Of a stretch of 64,000 nt of DNA, positions 1-15,000 are shown in pieces (within the stretch, counting starts at the first letter, position 1; each line of letters begins with the position of its first letter). The notes below the pieces were generated by a model. It saw only the letters and a program-made list of their open reading frames with translations, ran no database searches and was not told the DNA's origin. This stretch comes from Monosiga brevicollis MX1 (taxonomy: Eukaryota; Opisthokonta; Choanoflagellata; Craspedida; Salpingoecidae). The DNA is taken from NCBI RefSeq assembly GCF_000002865.3, contig NW_001865039.1:1206504-1270503 (forward strand), in the 5' to 3' direction. Position numbers and translations under genes: made by a program.

Positions 1-3000
1 GTTTCGATTTTCCAAGACGTCCTTGAGTTTGTCGCGCTCCTCTCCTGACAAGAATCTTGTGTCCTTGAGCGCTACGAGCACATCTTGAAGGGTGCGTTGA
101 GGCTTGTCCACTTTAAAAAACTCACACACTGTTTGTACGACGTCAGAGGACTCTGCCTCCAGCCACGCTGGGATGCTGCTCACAGCACCAAGGCCGACCA
201 GCCCAACCCATAGTGCCCGCAAAATGCTCTCTAGCTGGTCATCTGCTGAGGCTTTCAGACCGCGTCGAGCGAGCTCAACAGACCGCGAGAAGTGAGATTC
301 AGGCCCAACAATTGCACCACCAATGCACAGAATGGCTTCATACCAGCTCTCTCGTGAGTTCTCATGCTCTGCAACCAGTAACATATTGGCCTCTTCCGAT
401 GTCAGTGTGACACCCAGCTTGCGATTGCAGTACAAGACCAACAAGTCAGCCTCGAGCTCCTTGCTAAATGCTTCATCCAAGATTCGGGGCCACATCGGGC
501 TCAATTTGAAGCCAACAAGGTCGTCAATGATCGCTTCCGTCGACTTTTCCATGAAGCGGTACCATCGACTTTCGTCCAGCTTCAAAGCTTGTTGCACTTG
601 CGCAATTGACGTAATGGGGCAGTGCACATCGTTTTGCAAAGCGCGTAGACAGCATTCGCGCCGATCTGTGTTACTGAGTGCTAGAGCAGTCAAAGGATAC
701 TGACCCGGGTCATCAAGGACCAGCGCGCGAATTTTCTCCTTCAACTGTGGTAGAGATAACTCTTCATCCCTCTCCCGCCATCGATCGACGTGAGGAGATG
801 CAGCGCCCGTCAGTTGCAAGGCCAGCAAATAGCCTTGAACGACGCTGTCAGGACTCCAAGCGTCAGCAGAAGCAAGGATGGCCTGGTCAGTTGATAAGTC
901 GTGCTCAGTAAGTTCAGCGAGCAAGTTATTTGTTGTACTCTTAGACCAGCGTTGGGGTTCAAAGCCAAAGGCGTTTGTCAAGGCTTGCGAAGCCTCCTTG
1001 GAAACGGTGCCATTGCATCCACTGAGAGCCATCAAGACGCCGTCTTCAAAGTTATCACTGCCTTCTGCAATAGCAGCCGTGTATGAGCGTGGGACGCTGG
1101 GCTGGGGCATGACGGCCATCTGAAGTGCAAGATGATAGATTGCTGGCCCAGACTCGCCATGCTCATTTGCGACCACTTCATTCGTGGTCAAACGCAGCAC
1201 AATTTGATACAGCATGTTCATCGGAAGCTGGTCAAGGGCGCGTTCCAGTTGTTTCTCCCACTCCTTTTGGTTCTCAGGCAGCTTCAAATTTATAGTGAGC
1301 GGACGGCTTCCTTGCGGCGGGATTTCAAGCCGGTTTGTCAGCCTGATTGACTTGATCAGGCCAAGTTTGGTGACCTTGATGGCGTGGTCGCCTGCTTCGG
1401 ATTCCGCGTGGGCGCGCCTGGCATTTGCTGAACAAGCTTCGAGACACAAGTCAATCTTGACAACAAGTGGGGAGCCACCGATGTTTTGTAGAGCCAAAGA
1501 CGGAGAGCACGAGCGAGTCAAGGCGCCCAAAGACCAAATTTCAGGTAACTTTTCCAGTTCTGGTTGGTGCAAAGTCACTCGTAACTTCAGCTTGAGCTCT
1601 TTGTTGACCGCGGTCGTTACAACACTGATGTCAAATTCACCACCGCGTTCTTGAAGTAGACGGCAGTGAAGTTGAATCTTGCTCATCTGATTTGCGGAGA
1701 TTGTGCGCGTGGATGTGGGCAGTTGAGCCTGGAGACCAGGCGATGTGGACACGTGAAGAAGCTGTGCGCTACAGGCACCTTTGTTCTTGATGTTCAGCTC
1801 GAGATCAAAACCTTTCAGGGCATCATTCACTTCAAGTTTGCACACGTTCTCGCGTGGTGAGAGCAATGTAAGCTCGGTGCCCTCAAATTTCGACCTCATT
1901 CGCCAGTCGACCCGAGGTGTCGAGGGATCGTTGGTCCACACGTTGACAGATTGGTCGATGGGAAAAACAAAGTGACGCCACCCATCCACCTCCAACTTCA
2001 AGTCGGTGAGTTTGTGTGTACCTGGTAGAATGCTCACATTTCTTTTAACAGGGGCTTGGAGCCGAAGCTGGCCAGGCCGCTCGCTCAACTCAAGCTGGTG
2101 GACGCGCAGAGGTAGATCACCGTCGTTGTGCACCATCAGCTGCCACGATTGCGGTGCCCACGGTCGAAAGGGAGCACACTCGACATCAGTGGTGGCATCT
2201 GTTGCAATCTCAATCACCGTGCCCGTTGGGCTTCTAAGCTCGAGACGCAGTCTGGGACGCAGAATCCGACAAGACAGGGGAACAACAACAAAATGTTGCT
2301 TTTGGGATGGGTCAAGGTAGAGGTGAAGTTCGCCATGCATGGTGCCACCACGCTCTTGCCAGGCCTTTGAGATTTGGGGAGTAATGACAAGACGGACTTT
2401 TTCGGAAGGTGCCATGATCAGCCGCTGAGGAGCGGTCGAAACAGCAGTGCGTTCTTCCCCGAAAGCAAATAGACCCTCCTCCGCTTCACACTTGAGCACC
2501 GCTGCAATTTGCAGGGGGAGTTGGCATTGGCTTGAAATTTCAATAAACCCGGGCTCAGGGGCGCACTCTTCTGCATCACAGCGCACCACTGGCAGTTCTA
2601 GCGCTTGCGTGCTTACTTTCAGAGCTGGCAAGACTGCTGCTCCCAAGAGCCGAACAGTTGCACAACCTTTGCGGAAGGCGACAGCTGGCGCCTCGGCCAA
2701 CAAATCATCATCGCTATCTTCTTCAAGAGAATTGACCTCTGCAGATGCCTCAGCAAACGCACCGCCGTCAAGCGTCCAATCGAGTTGCAGGACTTCATCG
2801 CAAAGGTTTGCATGCTGCGGCGTAAAAGTTACGTTTAGGACCTCTTCAGCACCGTCGTCGATGGAGCCAACTTGCACGGCAAAGTCGTGTGAAAAGTTCT
2901 TCAGAGATCCCACAAGCCGAAAGCGCAGGCGAGAGCCCGTATTGTTGATCAAGCGCACGCTCAGTTGCTGGACTGTGCTCACCTTCCAAAGCTCGGGGAC

Positions 3001-6000
3001 AAAGACGAGCTGTGCCGTCGGGAGCTCATTCTCACAGTCAAAAACCAGCTCAGCACCTTGCCCGCTCTGCATTCGCCTCTGCTCTAGACAAGCACGTGCC
3101 AAATTGGGCGCGGCTAAGCATTCGGATGCCTTTTGCGACCACTCGGTCACAATGCTGGCGTGAGTGCGCAATCGTTTGGCGCTGGCGTTGGCCTCCAGTT
3201 CAACGGGCTTTCGGAGTTCAGCCTTAAGCTGAGCCTGACGTATGAACCGATCAGCTTCGAGCTGTGCATATACGCCCTGCAGTTGCTTGTTGTGAGTGCT
3301 GGACAGGCATTGCTTGAGATTCTCTCCCCATTTGCTAGCGGCGAGGCTGGTGTCTTCCAGGCTGGTAAACTGCTTGACAAGCTCGTCCAGTTGCTTGTCC
3401 AAAGCGATGGGCCGAGGGCATTGCTCAACTTTGCGCTTGAGGTAATACCAGCTGTCATTTCGGGCAACTGGCCCCCATGCAACTCGGCTTGACGTGATGT
3501 ATAGGCGGTTGCAATACCACCATGGGATGTTCTGATCCTCCTGATGTCGCAGTGTAATGCTGATTAAAGGACCGCGATACTCCAACAGATTGAAATGGCA
3601 TCCGCGTTCGTCGCCAATGATAAAATGAACAGGAGAATAGCCAATACCCTGGACATTTACCGATTCTCGCACAGAAGCAGCACTTGAAGGTTTCACATGA
3701 AACACAACACGGTACATGTACACCTCGCGAGGCACATCTCCATCAAAATTGGCTTCTTCCTTCTTCAGCCACGCAAAGGCCTCATTCTTTGCGTATGAGT
3801 ACTCCCAGCCGTCGAGCACTACGCCCCGCACCTGCTGTTGAAGCTCCTCGCGCGCTTTCTCGGCTCGACCCCCGCGAATGTGGGTGCCGGTATGACGCAT
3901 CAAGTCTTTCACCTCTTGCAGAGCATTTTGTAGCTTTTCGCCCAGAGTGCTTTTTTCTCTCTGGAGCTGCACGTTGACGCTGTTGAGTAGCTGCACAGCG
4001 CTGAGTGGCTGGTGCAAGATTGGACTATCGAGGGTACAGCTGGTCAAATCGAGCGAACCATAGGCGGTCAACAAATCAGAGGAAAACAAGTGTGCTGTCT
4101 CGGTGACAATGTGCTGCAGGTATTTAAGAACAAGCCCAGGCAACTGTTCCAACATGAGTAGACGAGCCTCTTGCTCCAACTCTGAAGACGTGCCGCTCGC
4201 CGCACATGCTGAAAAATATGCGGGCCACAACTTGAGCAGCAGGAACACGCGCGTGCCCCACTCAGCCGCCTCGTCCGAATCTCCCAAAGATGCTGATGGG
4301 CACCAATGTTTTTCAACGGGGGACCATTCCTTCAGCGCAGCGTGGTGAGGGCTAGGCTCTGCAACAGGCGCCAAGCTTTCAACGTGGGATGGGGTCAGGA
4401 AGGCCCACAAGAAGCTCGTCACAGGCTCAGTGGAGTGCGCCGTCTGAGTTGGCCACAAGCTTGCCACCTGCAGCTTCAACAGGAGATCACACGCATCAAA
4501 AACGGCGGTGTGATCATAGAACTTTGGGAGCTCAAAAGCGGCGTGCATCGAGTGGTCTTGCAAATGCAATGCCCGCAGAATGCGCTTTGCCATGGAAGAC
4601 CCACGCCCGGTTCTGGAGGAGATTGAGGACAGCTTGGCTACCAAAGCTTGAACTCCACCTCCCAGACGCATGACGCGTCTCAACTCACAGGCAGTTTCGT
4701 TGTCAGTCGAAATGGCGTCGGACTCTTGCGCACCCCAGCTCATTTCTGGCAAAGGCAAGGATGTCCAAGTTTGCACAGCTTGATAGACACGGAACGAAAG
4801 CTTGAACGGAGATGATAAAAGCTGTTCATGTCGCGAGACAAACTCCTGTAGCGCACTTTGCGTTGCTTCAGAATTCTGATCGGCTGCCAAAAAATTGATC
4901 AATTCCTTGTGGATGTCGCTGACTCGCTGGCCTCGGATGGCCGCCTCATCAAACACTTGTTCCGAACTTGCAAGCTCAATCAGCAGTGATGAAATCGTGG
5001 TACAGGCATCTGCATTTGCATCTTCAGAAGTATCCGGGGCCGACCTGAATGGTAAAGCCCCGAGTAATGTTGCTTTGGTTGCGGCGTCCAGCTCATACAG
5101 TGCAGGCGCTACATCTCGGCGCGGCTTTGCCATGCAGCTGCGTATCTCATGCACCACATGCAAGCAGCCGATCACGATGTTGGCTGGGGCTGTTTGAATG
5201 CGCTGCAGAAGCCTTTCAAAGCAGCTTTGCATTGCAGTTCGTGCTTGAAAGAACGCAATTCGTTGCTCAAGCCAAGCCGCCCAATCTGCCAAAGGCGAGT
5301 CTGGTGCTGGGGCTGCCTTGTGGGCCTTGAAACAAGCGGCTTCATAATCTTCAAATGTGGTTGGCGAGAAGGAAGACAACAAGTAGTCCCTGGCGGCTTC
5401 AATCGATTCTTTGCTTGTAGCTGGCAACTCGTAATCGGGAAGCGCAATAGCTGAGTACTCTTGAGCGTTTTGTTGTATCTGCAACAGTATGTCAGGGGAC
5501 AAGTCAGTGCTCTTTGCTTCTTTCAAGTTTTTCAACGCGTGCTCGAGGAACTTTGCGAGGGGAGATTCCCTTGGTGCTTTGCGCAGCATTTTTTGGAGGT
5601 CTTCAACAACGCTGTCAAAGACTTTGTGTGCCTCAGTGCTTGCCGAGTCTTCCTGTTGGCGCGGTTTCAGCAACTGCTCCAAATGCAACATATCGGACTC
5701 AAAACCAGGGTCCACCTGTACCAAGGCCCTCATCTGGTCTTGGATCTGTTGCGCATTTTCTGGTACGCCAGCAAGCAACTCACATAGATTTTCAATGCCT
5801 TTGGTTGCTCGTAGACTGGGCACGGGTCGTTTGATCAGTTCGTAAATGAAGAGGCTATACTCCACTTGCATGTCCCTGAGGCAAACATGTTGGATGCACT
5901 CTTGCAAAAGGGCCTTTTCACCAATGCCTGCGTCCGTCGGACAGTAACCCAAACTAGCCCGAAGGCACAAGGACTCAGATCGGCAAATTGCCTCCCTGTG

Positions 6001-9000
6001 CACCGCATCCAAAAGTTCTTCAAGAACTGCAACACTGCTTGTACTTGGTAAACCCAGGGCTTGGGCGGCTTGCTCATGACGTTTGCGAGCTTGGATAAAG
6101 GCCAAGAACTTGTCCGAATCTTGAGCATCCTGACGCAACTCTTGGATAGCCCGCTCAACCCCGAGGATGGCTTCTTGCAAAAGGCCAAGCATGTGGTAAA
6201 CACGTGCAAAGCCGGGTTGGAGGCACTCTGTGACATTGGTGCTGCTTGTGTCGTCCCACTGCGAGACTTCATCAACAACGTCTTGATAGCACTGCAAAGT
6301 TCGATCCAAAGCTGTATGTGCAGCTTGCAGGGCATCATCGCGTCTACGCTTCGCTTCTTCAGCGTTGCCTGTGACGCGCACCAAATCGGCTTGCAGCTGA
6401 TCAAAGGAGGCCAACTGCTCTTGGATGACTGACATCTCAGATTGGTCCATGACAAAGTGAAGTGGCAGGCAGCTGGGTTGCTGACGGGCTACTGCTTCAA
6501 GGTGTGCTCGAATCTCGCAATGCCCAATTTTGCTCAATAGCTGTTGGAGACTGCCTTCCAGTTGAATCAGATCCTCGTTGCATTCGCGGCTCAGTCGCTC
6601 TTCTTCCCGAAGCTCCTGGCAGCGCTCTTGAATGCCTGATTCCGACAGAGTCAAAGCAAGCACTCTGTGGCCTTTGAGCACCCGAGTTGCAAAAATAAGA
6701 TGCTTGATCAATGCCTGACCCTGGTCCACCAAAGCATCTTCTTCAAAAGTAGGGATCTTCAAGCCAACGTTGGCGCATTGGATGCCAAATGAAACATACA
6801 AGTTGACCTTGCTGATAGCTCTTTGTAGCTGCTCTACATAGGGAGCAAAAGTCTGCATCTGGGCAAGGGCATCAAGCACCGTTACATCGCTTTCATGCTG
6901 CGAAAAAGGCATACACAACACCGTGTCCAGCATGGCATTGACAATAGCGGCAGACACTTGCGCTGACGAGTTGAGGGCGTGGTCGTGCAAGTGTTCAAGC
7001 TCCGAGTGTCGCGCTTTGAGCTGGTCTCGCACGTCCGAGAGTTCGTGGGTGCTGAATTGAATGCAGTGTGCCACGTTCCACATGCAAGTGACGAGTGACT
7101 CAAGGAGCTCACGATGCTGCATACTTTTGGTCATCCGTACATATGCGCGCAATTGCTCAAGGGCCGGCACAACCTTGCTATGTAAAAGCTCACTCATCTC
7201 AGGGACTTTCTGTAGATTGGTCTCACCGAGCCATCCACGCAGAGCATTAGCTATGAATTGCCGTGCTGTGGTTGCATCCTGACCTATGCTTGTTGGTGGT
7301 GGCAAATAAACCTCGTGTGCTTTGCCTGCATACTTTTGCCACATGGTCTGCGAAAACTTTGCTTCGCAGAAGCTCAAGACAGCAGCAAACATGGCATCCC
7401 AGACCTTTGCTCTGCCTTCATCATTGCGCACAAAAGCATGCAGAGCACTTTTAGCAGGCTTTGCTGCCTTTGCTTTTCGCGCAACTCGTTTGAGAAACTG
7501 AAAGGCTGCATCTTCCCCCGCGGGAATTGGATAAGCCTCTCGAACGTGTGTGATGACAATCGCTGCAGTGTCGCAGCCGTCTTGAAGCTTTTTTGCACGG
7601 GTAGCTATCGAGTGGGCTAGCTCGAAAAGTGTCCTGATGCTCAACCCTGTCTCTTGCGAAGCTTGATTCATGCAGCACTCTCGATGGAGGCAGACCAAGA
7701 ATGCTGCCACAGGAGGTGAGTCAAGGCCGGCGGCCACCATATTCGTTTGAACAGCCAGGCTGAGGCGGGCTCCATCCTCATGGTTGGCAGGAGGCATGCG
7801 TGAAGTTGAGGCGGTCGTTTGCCAAGTGAAACCGGGACAAACCACTTCGATGCAGTGTTGCCGAATCTCCTGGCTTACGGGTTGCCCGTGTGTGCGCGTC
7901 GGGTCGATGGTGAAAAACAGCCGAAAATTTGGATGAACGTCACGCAAGTTACCAGCGACCGTGTTGGGCAGGGTTCGGGGCTCTTCCAACAAGCAGGCAA
8001 ACTGGGCGAGCACATCAGCGGGACAAAAGTTTGCGTTTTTCAATACAACCCACCAGCCATTTCGTGCAGCACGCACCAGTGGGGTCTCCACTTTGACGAA
8101 CACCAGCTCTGTGTGGTTTGCAACAGCTGACTCCATCTCACCAACGATGCTCATCAAATGGTCGGCACGGGCCGAGTGCTCCAAGGCCAGCAGCTGTTGG
8201 CCCAACACATCGAGCTCAACTTGCAAGCGGCCTTGTTCTGGCATAGCATCCTGTGCTTTAGTTGAATTGGTTGCTTGATGATCAGGGGTTGCATGAGCAT
8301 GGGCGTCTGCCACTGCCTTCGACAGGCTTTCTAGACGCTGAACTGACCGCAAGGCCTCCTGCAGAATTCCAACGTCGTTAGAAAATCGCTCATGTTCATT
8401 CAAGAGCCCGACGAAAGATTGTTGTAGCCTTTGTCGGAAGCGTTGGATGAGCTGGGCCAGCCGGAGGTGACCGGGAATTGCGTGCAGCTGACCAAATAAA
8501 TCCTGAGCCTCGGTAGCGCTTGTCAGGGTGTCAACGATGAGGGGGCGCTGAGCCATGTGTGCCAGTGCCTTGACCATCAGAACCTTCCCAGCAGCAGCGC
8601 CACCACTCAAGATGACACCAATTTGACTTTGTACGGCCAAAGCCAAATCTTGCAAAATCATGGCATCATCCGCCGTCATGCTCAAGCCACGAGGCATGGA
8701 GGGGACGTTATCTGTCCCGTGCCCCTTGGGCAAGAAAATTGACCCCAGACGCAAACACCGGCTGTCTGGATCGGGTCGAATGCCAATTTCGCTTAAAGCT
8801 TGGCGACGTTGTTCCGTTGTTATGTCCGGAAAATGCTGAGCAATAACAGGCGCAACGAGGGCGGTGCCCAGCCCTCCACTGGCAAACACCATTTCGAGAG
8901 CCATGCGCAAGTGCTCGCGGGACACGATCGGGGTGCCCTCATTGAGCGCGCCTGTTCCAAAAGCAGTGTTCAGCGTCAACGATGACAACAGACTCAAAAG

Positions 9001-12000
9001 CTGATGAACATGACGAAAAGAGAAGGCGGGCATGCGTCGGCCTTTAACGGCATCGGGAGTGGCCAAAGCAAAGATTGCCTGCAAGCTGCGGGCCATCGAA
9101 GCACGGGTATCACTGCTGTAATTTGTTAGTGCATTGAGCAAATGCTCGATTTCTTCTGTGCTTGTGCAATGGTCAAGTGCAGGTGCAATATCAATCGGCA
9201 CAAATGCCTTGAACAATGCCTTGGGTACTTGTCGCACATTTGAGGCACTCGCTGAGATCAACAGGCGCTCAGCTGGTGGAAGATTTTCCACATGGTGGAC
9301 GAGGCGTGCCACAACATCGGCGCTAGCCAAATGCACATTTCTCAGCATCAAAAAATGGCGTTGCTTGGGGCAAGAGAGCACTGGGCCCAGGCGTTTGACA
9401 AAGCCCCCACGGTTTGACTGCTCATACGACTCGAAGAGTTCGTCTGGAGCAGTGCCTGGTGTGATTGTTAGCACCTCAAAAGAATAGCCCAGAAACCCGG
9501 CCAAATCGCGCATGAGAGCTTGCTTACCGGCACCCGAGGGTCCCAGTAGCAAGGGTGCTTGGCCGCTAGCAAGCAGCCGAGCCAAGCGATACGTCTGCTC
9601 ATTACCTGCCGGGGTATGAGGTAGGCGCGGCGGAGAAGTCGCATCAGGTCCAACTGGTATGCAAACTTGGTACACGGCGCGATAGCCATCGACACTAGGA
9701 CTCAAAGCCACCTGATCGGTCAGCACATGTGCGTCGAGCGCGGCGGGGTCAATATCACACGGTTCACCGAGATGTGCACGAAGTTGGGCAGCGGTGCTAG
9801 ACATGCCATGCGGTGAATCATCACTTTTGTGATCACAGATGGCAGCGACTGCTTCCTTGGTCACCGTTGCAGCTGACCAACCGCCGTTGTTGGCATGATG
9901 CAACGCCAGGAATGTGCTCACCAAGCGTCGGGCCTGCCGGCTATCAATGTGCCCAGTCTCTCCGCCCCGATGTAGTTCGGCAAAAACAACATCAACGATG
10001 TTCTCTGCTTCAGCCTTTTCCAAACCGGCCCCCATCATGACAAGCTGAGTCAGCGACGGAGCCAACGAGTGACTGGTTTGTGACGCAATTCGAATCGGGG
10101 ACAGACGTGAAAGAAGGGCAGGACTGATCGTTGTGTCTGCAATGTGGCGAGTGGTGTTGACCGTGCACACGATGCAAGCATCCGAGTCCATGCTCAACGG
10201 GCCGTAAGCAGGGGTTTCAAGTACACGCTCACGGGAAAAGAGAGAGTTGAGTCCCTCGATGACTGCCGAGTCACCCTCATCAATGTATTTAAGGTGCAGG
10301 ACCCCACCCCGCCGCAGAGTGTGGATGACAGGGCCGTCCACAAACCTGAACCGAGGGCTGTCCAAGCTTGCAGCGCTAATGTTTTGCTCCTTGATGGCAG
10401 CGAGTCCTTGCTGAGCACATTGTAGAAGTTTTTGTTGCCTAGTTCTGACTGGCTGATCTTGCCATGCGACGAGGGCCTGATCAAGCTCTGTACACAGGCT
10501 GGCAAAAACGCGATAGCGCAATATGCACAGCGTTTGGCGTGTTTGTTGGTCGTCAGATGATAAGCTTCCTGCAGAGTCCGAAGCTGCCTCCCAGAGATGG
10601 GATGTGGCATCTAACTCACCACCGGACTCAAGAGCCTCGCTTGCTTCAGAGTCGGGCTCAGATGGCGAGTGATCTAAGCCCGGCTCTGAGTTGGACTCTG
10701 AACTTGATTCCCAATCAGAATCAGAATCCGGGTTAGACTCAGAGAGGTCATCAAGTTCGGCCTCGCCATCAAAGGATGGTGCCGAAGAAGCACTAGAGCG
10801 TCGTGCGGTGGCGTCGTTTGACAAATTCGAGGCCGCCATGCTCAATGAAGATAGTTCTTTGATCAGCTGCTCGGGTAATTCTTCCTCTAAAAGGTTTGAG
10901 GAGTCAAGCAGTTCTTTGAGGCGATGCCAGCGCCTTTCATCGTCCGAGTCAAAGAGTCCAGTGTCAATCAAGTCACACATGACGGCCTCAAGCATGTCCG
11001 CACATCCACTTGGAAGGGTACGGCCCAACAGGTCCTCGGTCGTGGTGCCCTTGCAAATCACGAGCACCTGCAGCGGCAAGCCCAGGTCTGATGCTAACTG
11101 CTCGATGAGAAGCGACTTGTTGCTGGTGGGGCCAAACAGCAAAGGGTTTTCTCGACTTTGCACGCTAGCAAGCAACTGAAAGTAGTCACTGTGAATCGGT
11201 CTTTCACGATGCACGCTGGCCATTTCAATGGGTAGGCGCAAGACCGAGCCAGGCAAGCATAACTCGGCTCCTTCGTATGCAAAGTGACACGTTTGGGTTC
11301 CCATTTGAAGATCGTTCCAATAGGGCTTGAGGCTGACGACCTCGTTGGCAATCTTGAGTCTAAATGCCTCTTCAACCACTGGAAAAACGCTGTCGGGGGT
11401 ACGCGAACGAGCAGCCAAGAGGGCTGCGGTGTGTGTGGCAAGGATGACGTGTGATGCCTCTGCGCGGCGGCTTGCCGTCATTTCACTGCGCTTTAGCAGT
11501 CGAATCTGGTCGCGCACGGTGAACGCCGGGTCGCCCCTGAGCTGTGGGTGTTCGCGCAGCATAATCTGCAGCCGGGCAAGCGCTTCGAGCAGCTGCTCAC
11601 TGGCATCACGGTTGTAGCTGCGTGCAATGGCAGTCAGCTCGCTCTCAGACAGGGACGCAAAGCCAATTGTAAAGAGCCGCGCGGCCAACTTTGATGGAAT
11701 TTTTTTGCGACCTTCGAATGAGGTGGGGTTCTGACATCCAAAAAAGGCAAAACCAGGTTTGGCTGAGACCTTGGTCCCATCTGACAGAGCCACACTTGCA
11801 CCATCCAGAAGTGGGACAAGGATTTGACAGAGCGTTGCCCCGTCTGCAAGATTTATCTCGTCGTTGTTGAAGCAGCGTCCTTCGGCAAGGGCTGAGAGAA
11901 GCGGGCCAGGGCGGTAAAAGAAGCGCGTGCCAGCTTGAATGTCCCATGCACCCATGTAGTCTGCGGCATGAGTGTTGCCGCTGTTCGTTTGACGGAGCGG

Positions 12001-15000
12001 TAGCTCTTGGCTTCCGTAAAGCCGGCTCATAAGTGCAGTGACGGTCGCAGTCTTGCCGACGGCTTGATCTCCTTCGAAAATACTTGGCAGTGCAGCCAGA
12101 AAGGCCAAAAGAACACGATTGGCATTGTTATAGACAATGGGTGTTTCTCGTTCGTCCACAAAAAAGCTGGGCTCAAGAGATGTGTCCATCCAGGCGCTCA
12201 CAGGCTTCAATACATCAACGGGCGAGTCTTCAGAGATGCGGCCAGGATCAAGCAAGAACTCCAAAACCTGGACGCATTCGAGTGCGGATGAGGGCAACCA
12301 GGGACAAACACCTTCCAAGCTCAGCTGGCTCAGGCGCAAGGCCCCTCCCGCAATCAAGACCGTTTGGTGAAGAGTTAGACCGAGTTTTGACTGCATCTTT
12401 TGGAGCTCTTGGCATGCCTGGACCACGTCAGGGTCACTTGGAACGGAGCGATGTAGCGCATGACCCATGCTCAACCTTAAAATGCGATCCGAGCAGGGGC
12501 TGTCTCTGACGCAAATTTGGCAAAACCGGTTGCCAAACGACGGTGTCAATGCTTGAGTACGTCGCTCCACGATGGCGATAAAACTTGCATGAATGCTCAT
12601 GTCTTGAGATGCAATTGGGCTGGTCGAGCCGCGTTCGGTTTCCACAAAAGATTTCGCCTTTCCTTCAAAGACGGGGTTCATACGCTCAAGGACAGTGGTT
12701 GGCACTTGTAGCAGGTTGTTGAGGACTAGATTGCCACCATGGACCAGGGTTCGTACCAGGTGACCTCGATGCCAAATCATCTCCTGTCCGTCTCCAGACG
12801 GCACGGCCAAGCCGACCAGGTCCTCAACAGTCGTTTGGGCGGTGAGATACAGTTGCGTCCAGTCGCGACCAAGAAGCGCAGACATGGCACGAACAGCAGT
12901 CAGCTTCCCGGCCGCACTTCCACAAAGCAGGATGGGCACATCAAGATAAATGGCAACTGCCATGGTGCGCAAGGTTGGGTAGATATCCTCGACAGTGATT
13001 GGAGCAAGGGCCTGGATGGAGAGGCGCTCAAGAGGTTGAAGGCCAGGGCACCGAATTAGCTGCAAGTCACCCTGGTCGTTCATGGCCGCTGCCACGAGCT
13101 CAAAGAGCTGGTTACGCAAAGCGCCGTGACGAATCTTGAGCAGAATGGATGTCTCCAGCGCATGGGCTAGTGCACAGGTTAGGGTGGCCTTGTTCGCCAA
13201 CTGTCGCTTGACTGCCAAGATCAAATCCTGCTTGGCGCTTGAGTTGCCAATGTCGTAAAGGCCAAAGGTTTGCCACACCTCTGGTCGAAGCAATTCAGTG
13301 GCCACGACATGATATGCGGCATTTGCCAAGCGCACAGCTTGCTCTTGCTCCTGCTCACATTGGGCCGCATCCCTGAGGTGATCTGATGTTTGATGCTGTC
13401 TGGGCAAGGGGATACCACCGATCAAGACCGTATCAGCGTGGAGGCTAATGTCACACTTCTCTTGCTGCTCCGGCATAGGTTCTTGGGCATTATGGCTGTT
13501 GGTCAACAGGGCAAAGAACGGTTCTGGGGCAATATGATCTTGAGCCTGGGTGGACTGTAGACGAGCCCCGTACAGTGTCTTGACCACGGCTAGCAAGATG
13601 GTGCGGCTGCCATCGTTCCAGCCTTTTACCTGAATGAGGTCCCGAAAGGCTACGGCAGCTCGCTTCAACTCACGGACAGTGAATTCCATGTAGTGTGGGT
13701 GCTCAGACACAAGCCCATGCTTTAGTTCAAGCTGCTGCAGATCGTCACGGCTGTTGGTCACAAAGAAATGATAGTCAACAAGCTCTTCGACGAATTGTTG
13801 TTTCTCGTTTAGGTCAAGATGCTCCGTTGCCTGAACAGTCGGTTGAATGAGGGCACGAAATTCAGACTTGCGCTGCGCCTCGGTTCCACCCCAATTGATT
13901 TCAATCGCATGAAAGTGACTGCGCAGACTTTGGCTGTGCGTCTCACGAGCGTACCGCTCACCAGCCGGGTTTTGAGCGCATATGATGCGGAATTTGGCAT
14001 GCCGACTGGTCATTTCAAGGCAACCATCCGTGTCAACGGGAAAAGCAGCGCCCGTTGTGAGTGACGGAGCATGCTCGATAGGAAAATGCTTGGTATATGT
14101 AGCGATGTTGACATCTTTCCCATACAAGCGCTCCAGCACTTCGACAACTGATTCGGGCACGAGATTGACCTCGTCAAAATAAAACCAATAGCCATGCGCA
14201 AAGGCCAAGAGCGCTGGGCCTGGAGCAAACACGAAGCTTCCTTCATCGTTCATCGTGATTCGTCCCATCAAATCCTCCACGGTCGTGTTGCGCGATCCAT
14301 TAAAGCGCAAAATCACCTGCCGCCCAATGTGCGCGCAGTGCAGTGTCTTGTGGGTTTTGCCTGTACCGGTTTCGCCCTCGAGCAGCACTCGTCGAAAGTG
14401 CGCCAGTCCAAAGACGATCTGTCGAAGGTGTTCCAAAGTGAGCTCGCTGCGCTCCAAAGGCTCTAGCTGCACTCCTGCGCGACGGCAGTAGGAAGCATAC
14501 TCCTCTTCGTTCCAGCCTAAGCCCTGCAGGGGTTTGACGACATCCTCAAAGGTCAAGCAGCCGGCGTGGGTCAAGAGAGCCCGATCATCGAATTGCACGT
14601 TTGCGATGCTCTTGACCAAATTGGCAGGAGAACCTTGTGGAGGGGATTGTCCTGCAGCGGGCTTGCGGGTCAGATGATGACTGAAAAGAGAGCAGACAGT
14701 GGACGAGCGAACACCAGCCCAGTCCTCAAAGGCAAGGCGCGACAGGAGGAGAAGAAAATGCGGGTCAGCATTGAGCGCATTGTAGATGTCAGCAGCGTTT
14801 GCCTTGCACAGGACTTCCATTGCTTGCCACAGCAGATGGTTAGTATTGACACCTTCAACGTGTAGAAGCTGTGCGATGAGGGCTTGTATAGCATCCGCTA
14901 TGCCCCTCGTGGGGCCGTGCACCCCCAACCGTTCAATGGCTGTCAAAAAAGCTTTGTGTACGGGTATGTCGTCCGAGCCAGACCAAGTCGACATCTTAAT

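Noticed and set aside
5835-6455. 206-codon minus-strand frame
   Set aside because: It is in another frame of the same minus-strand exon; the true frame continues unbroken through it.
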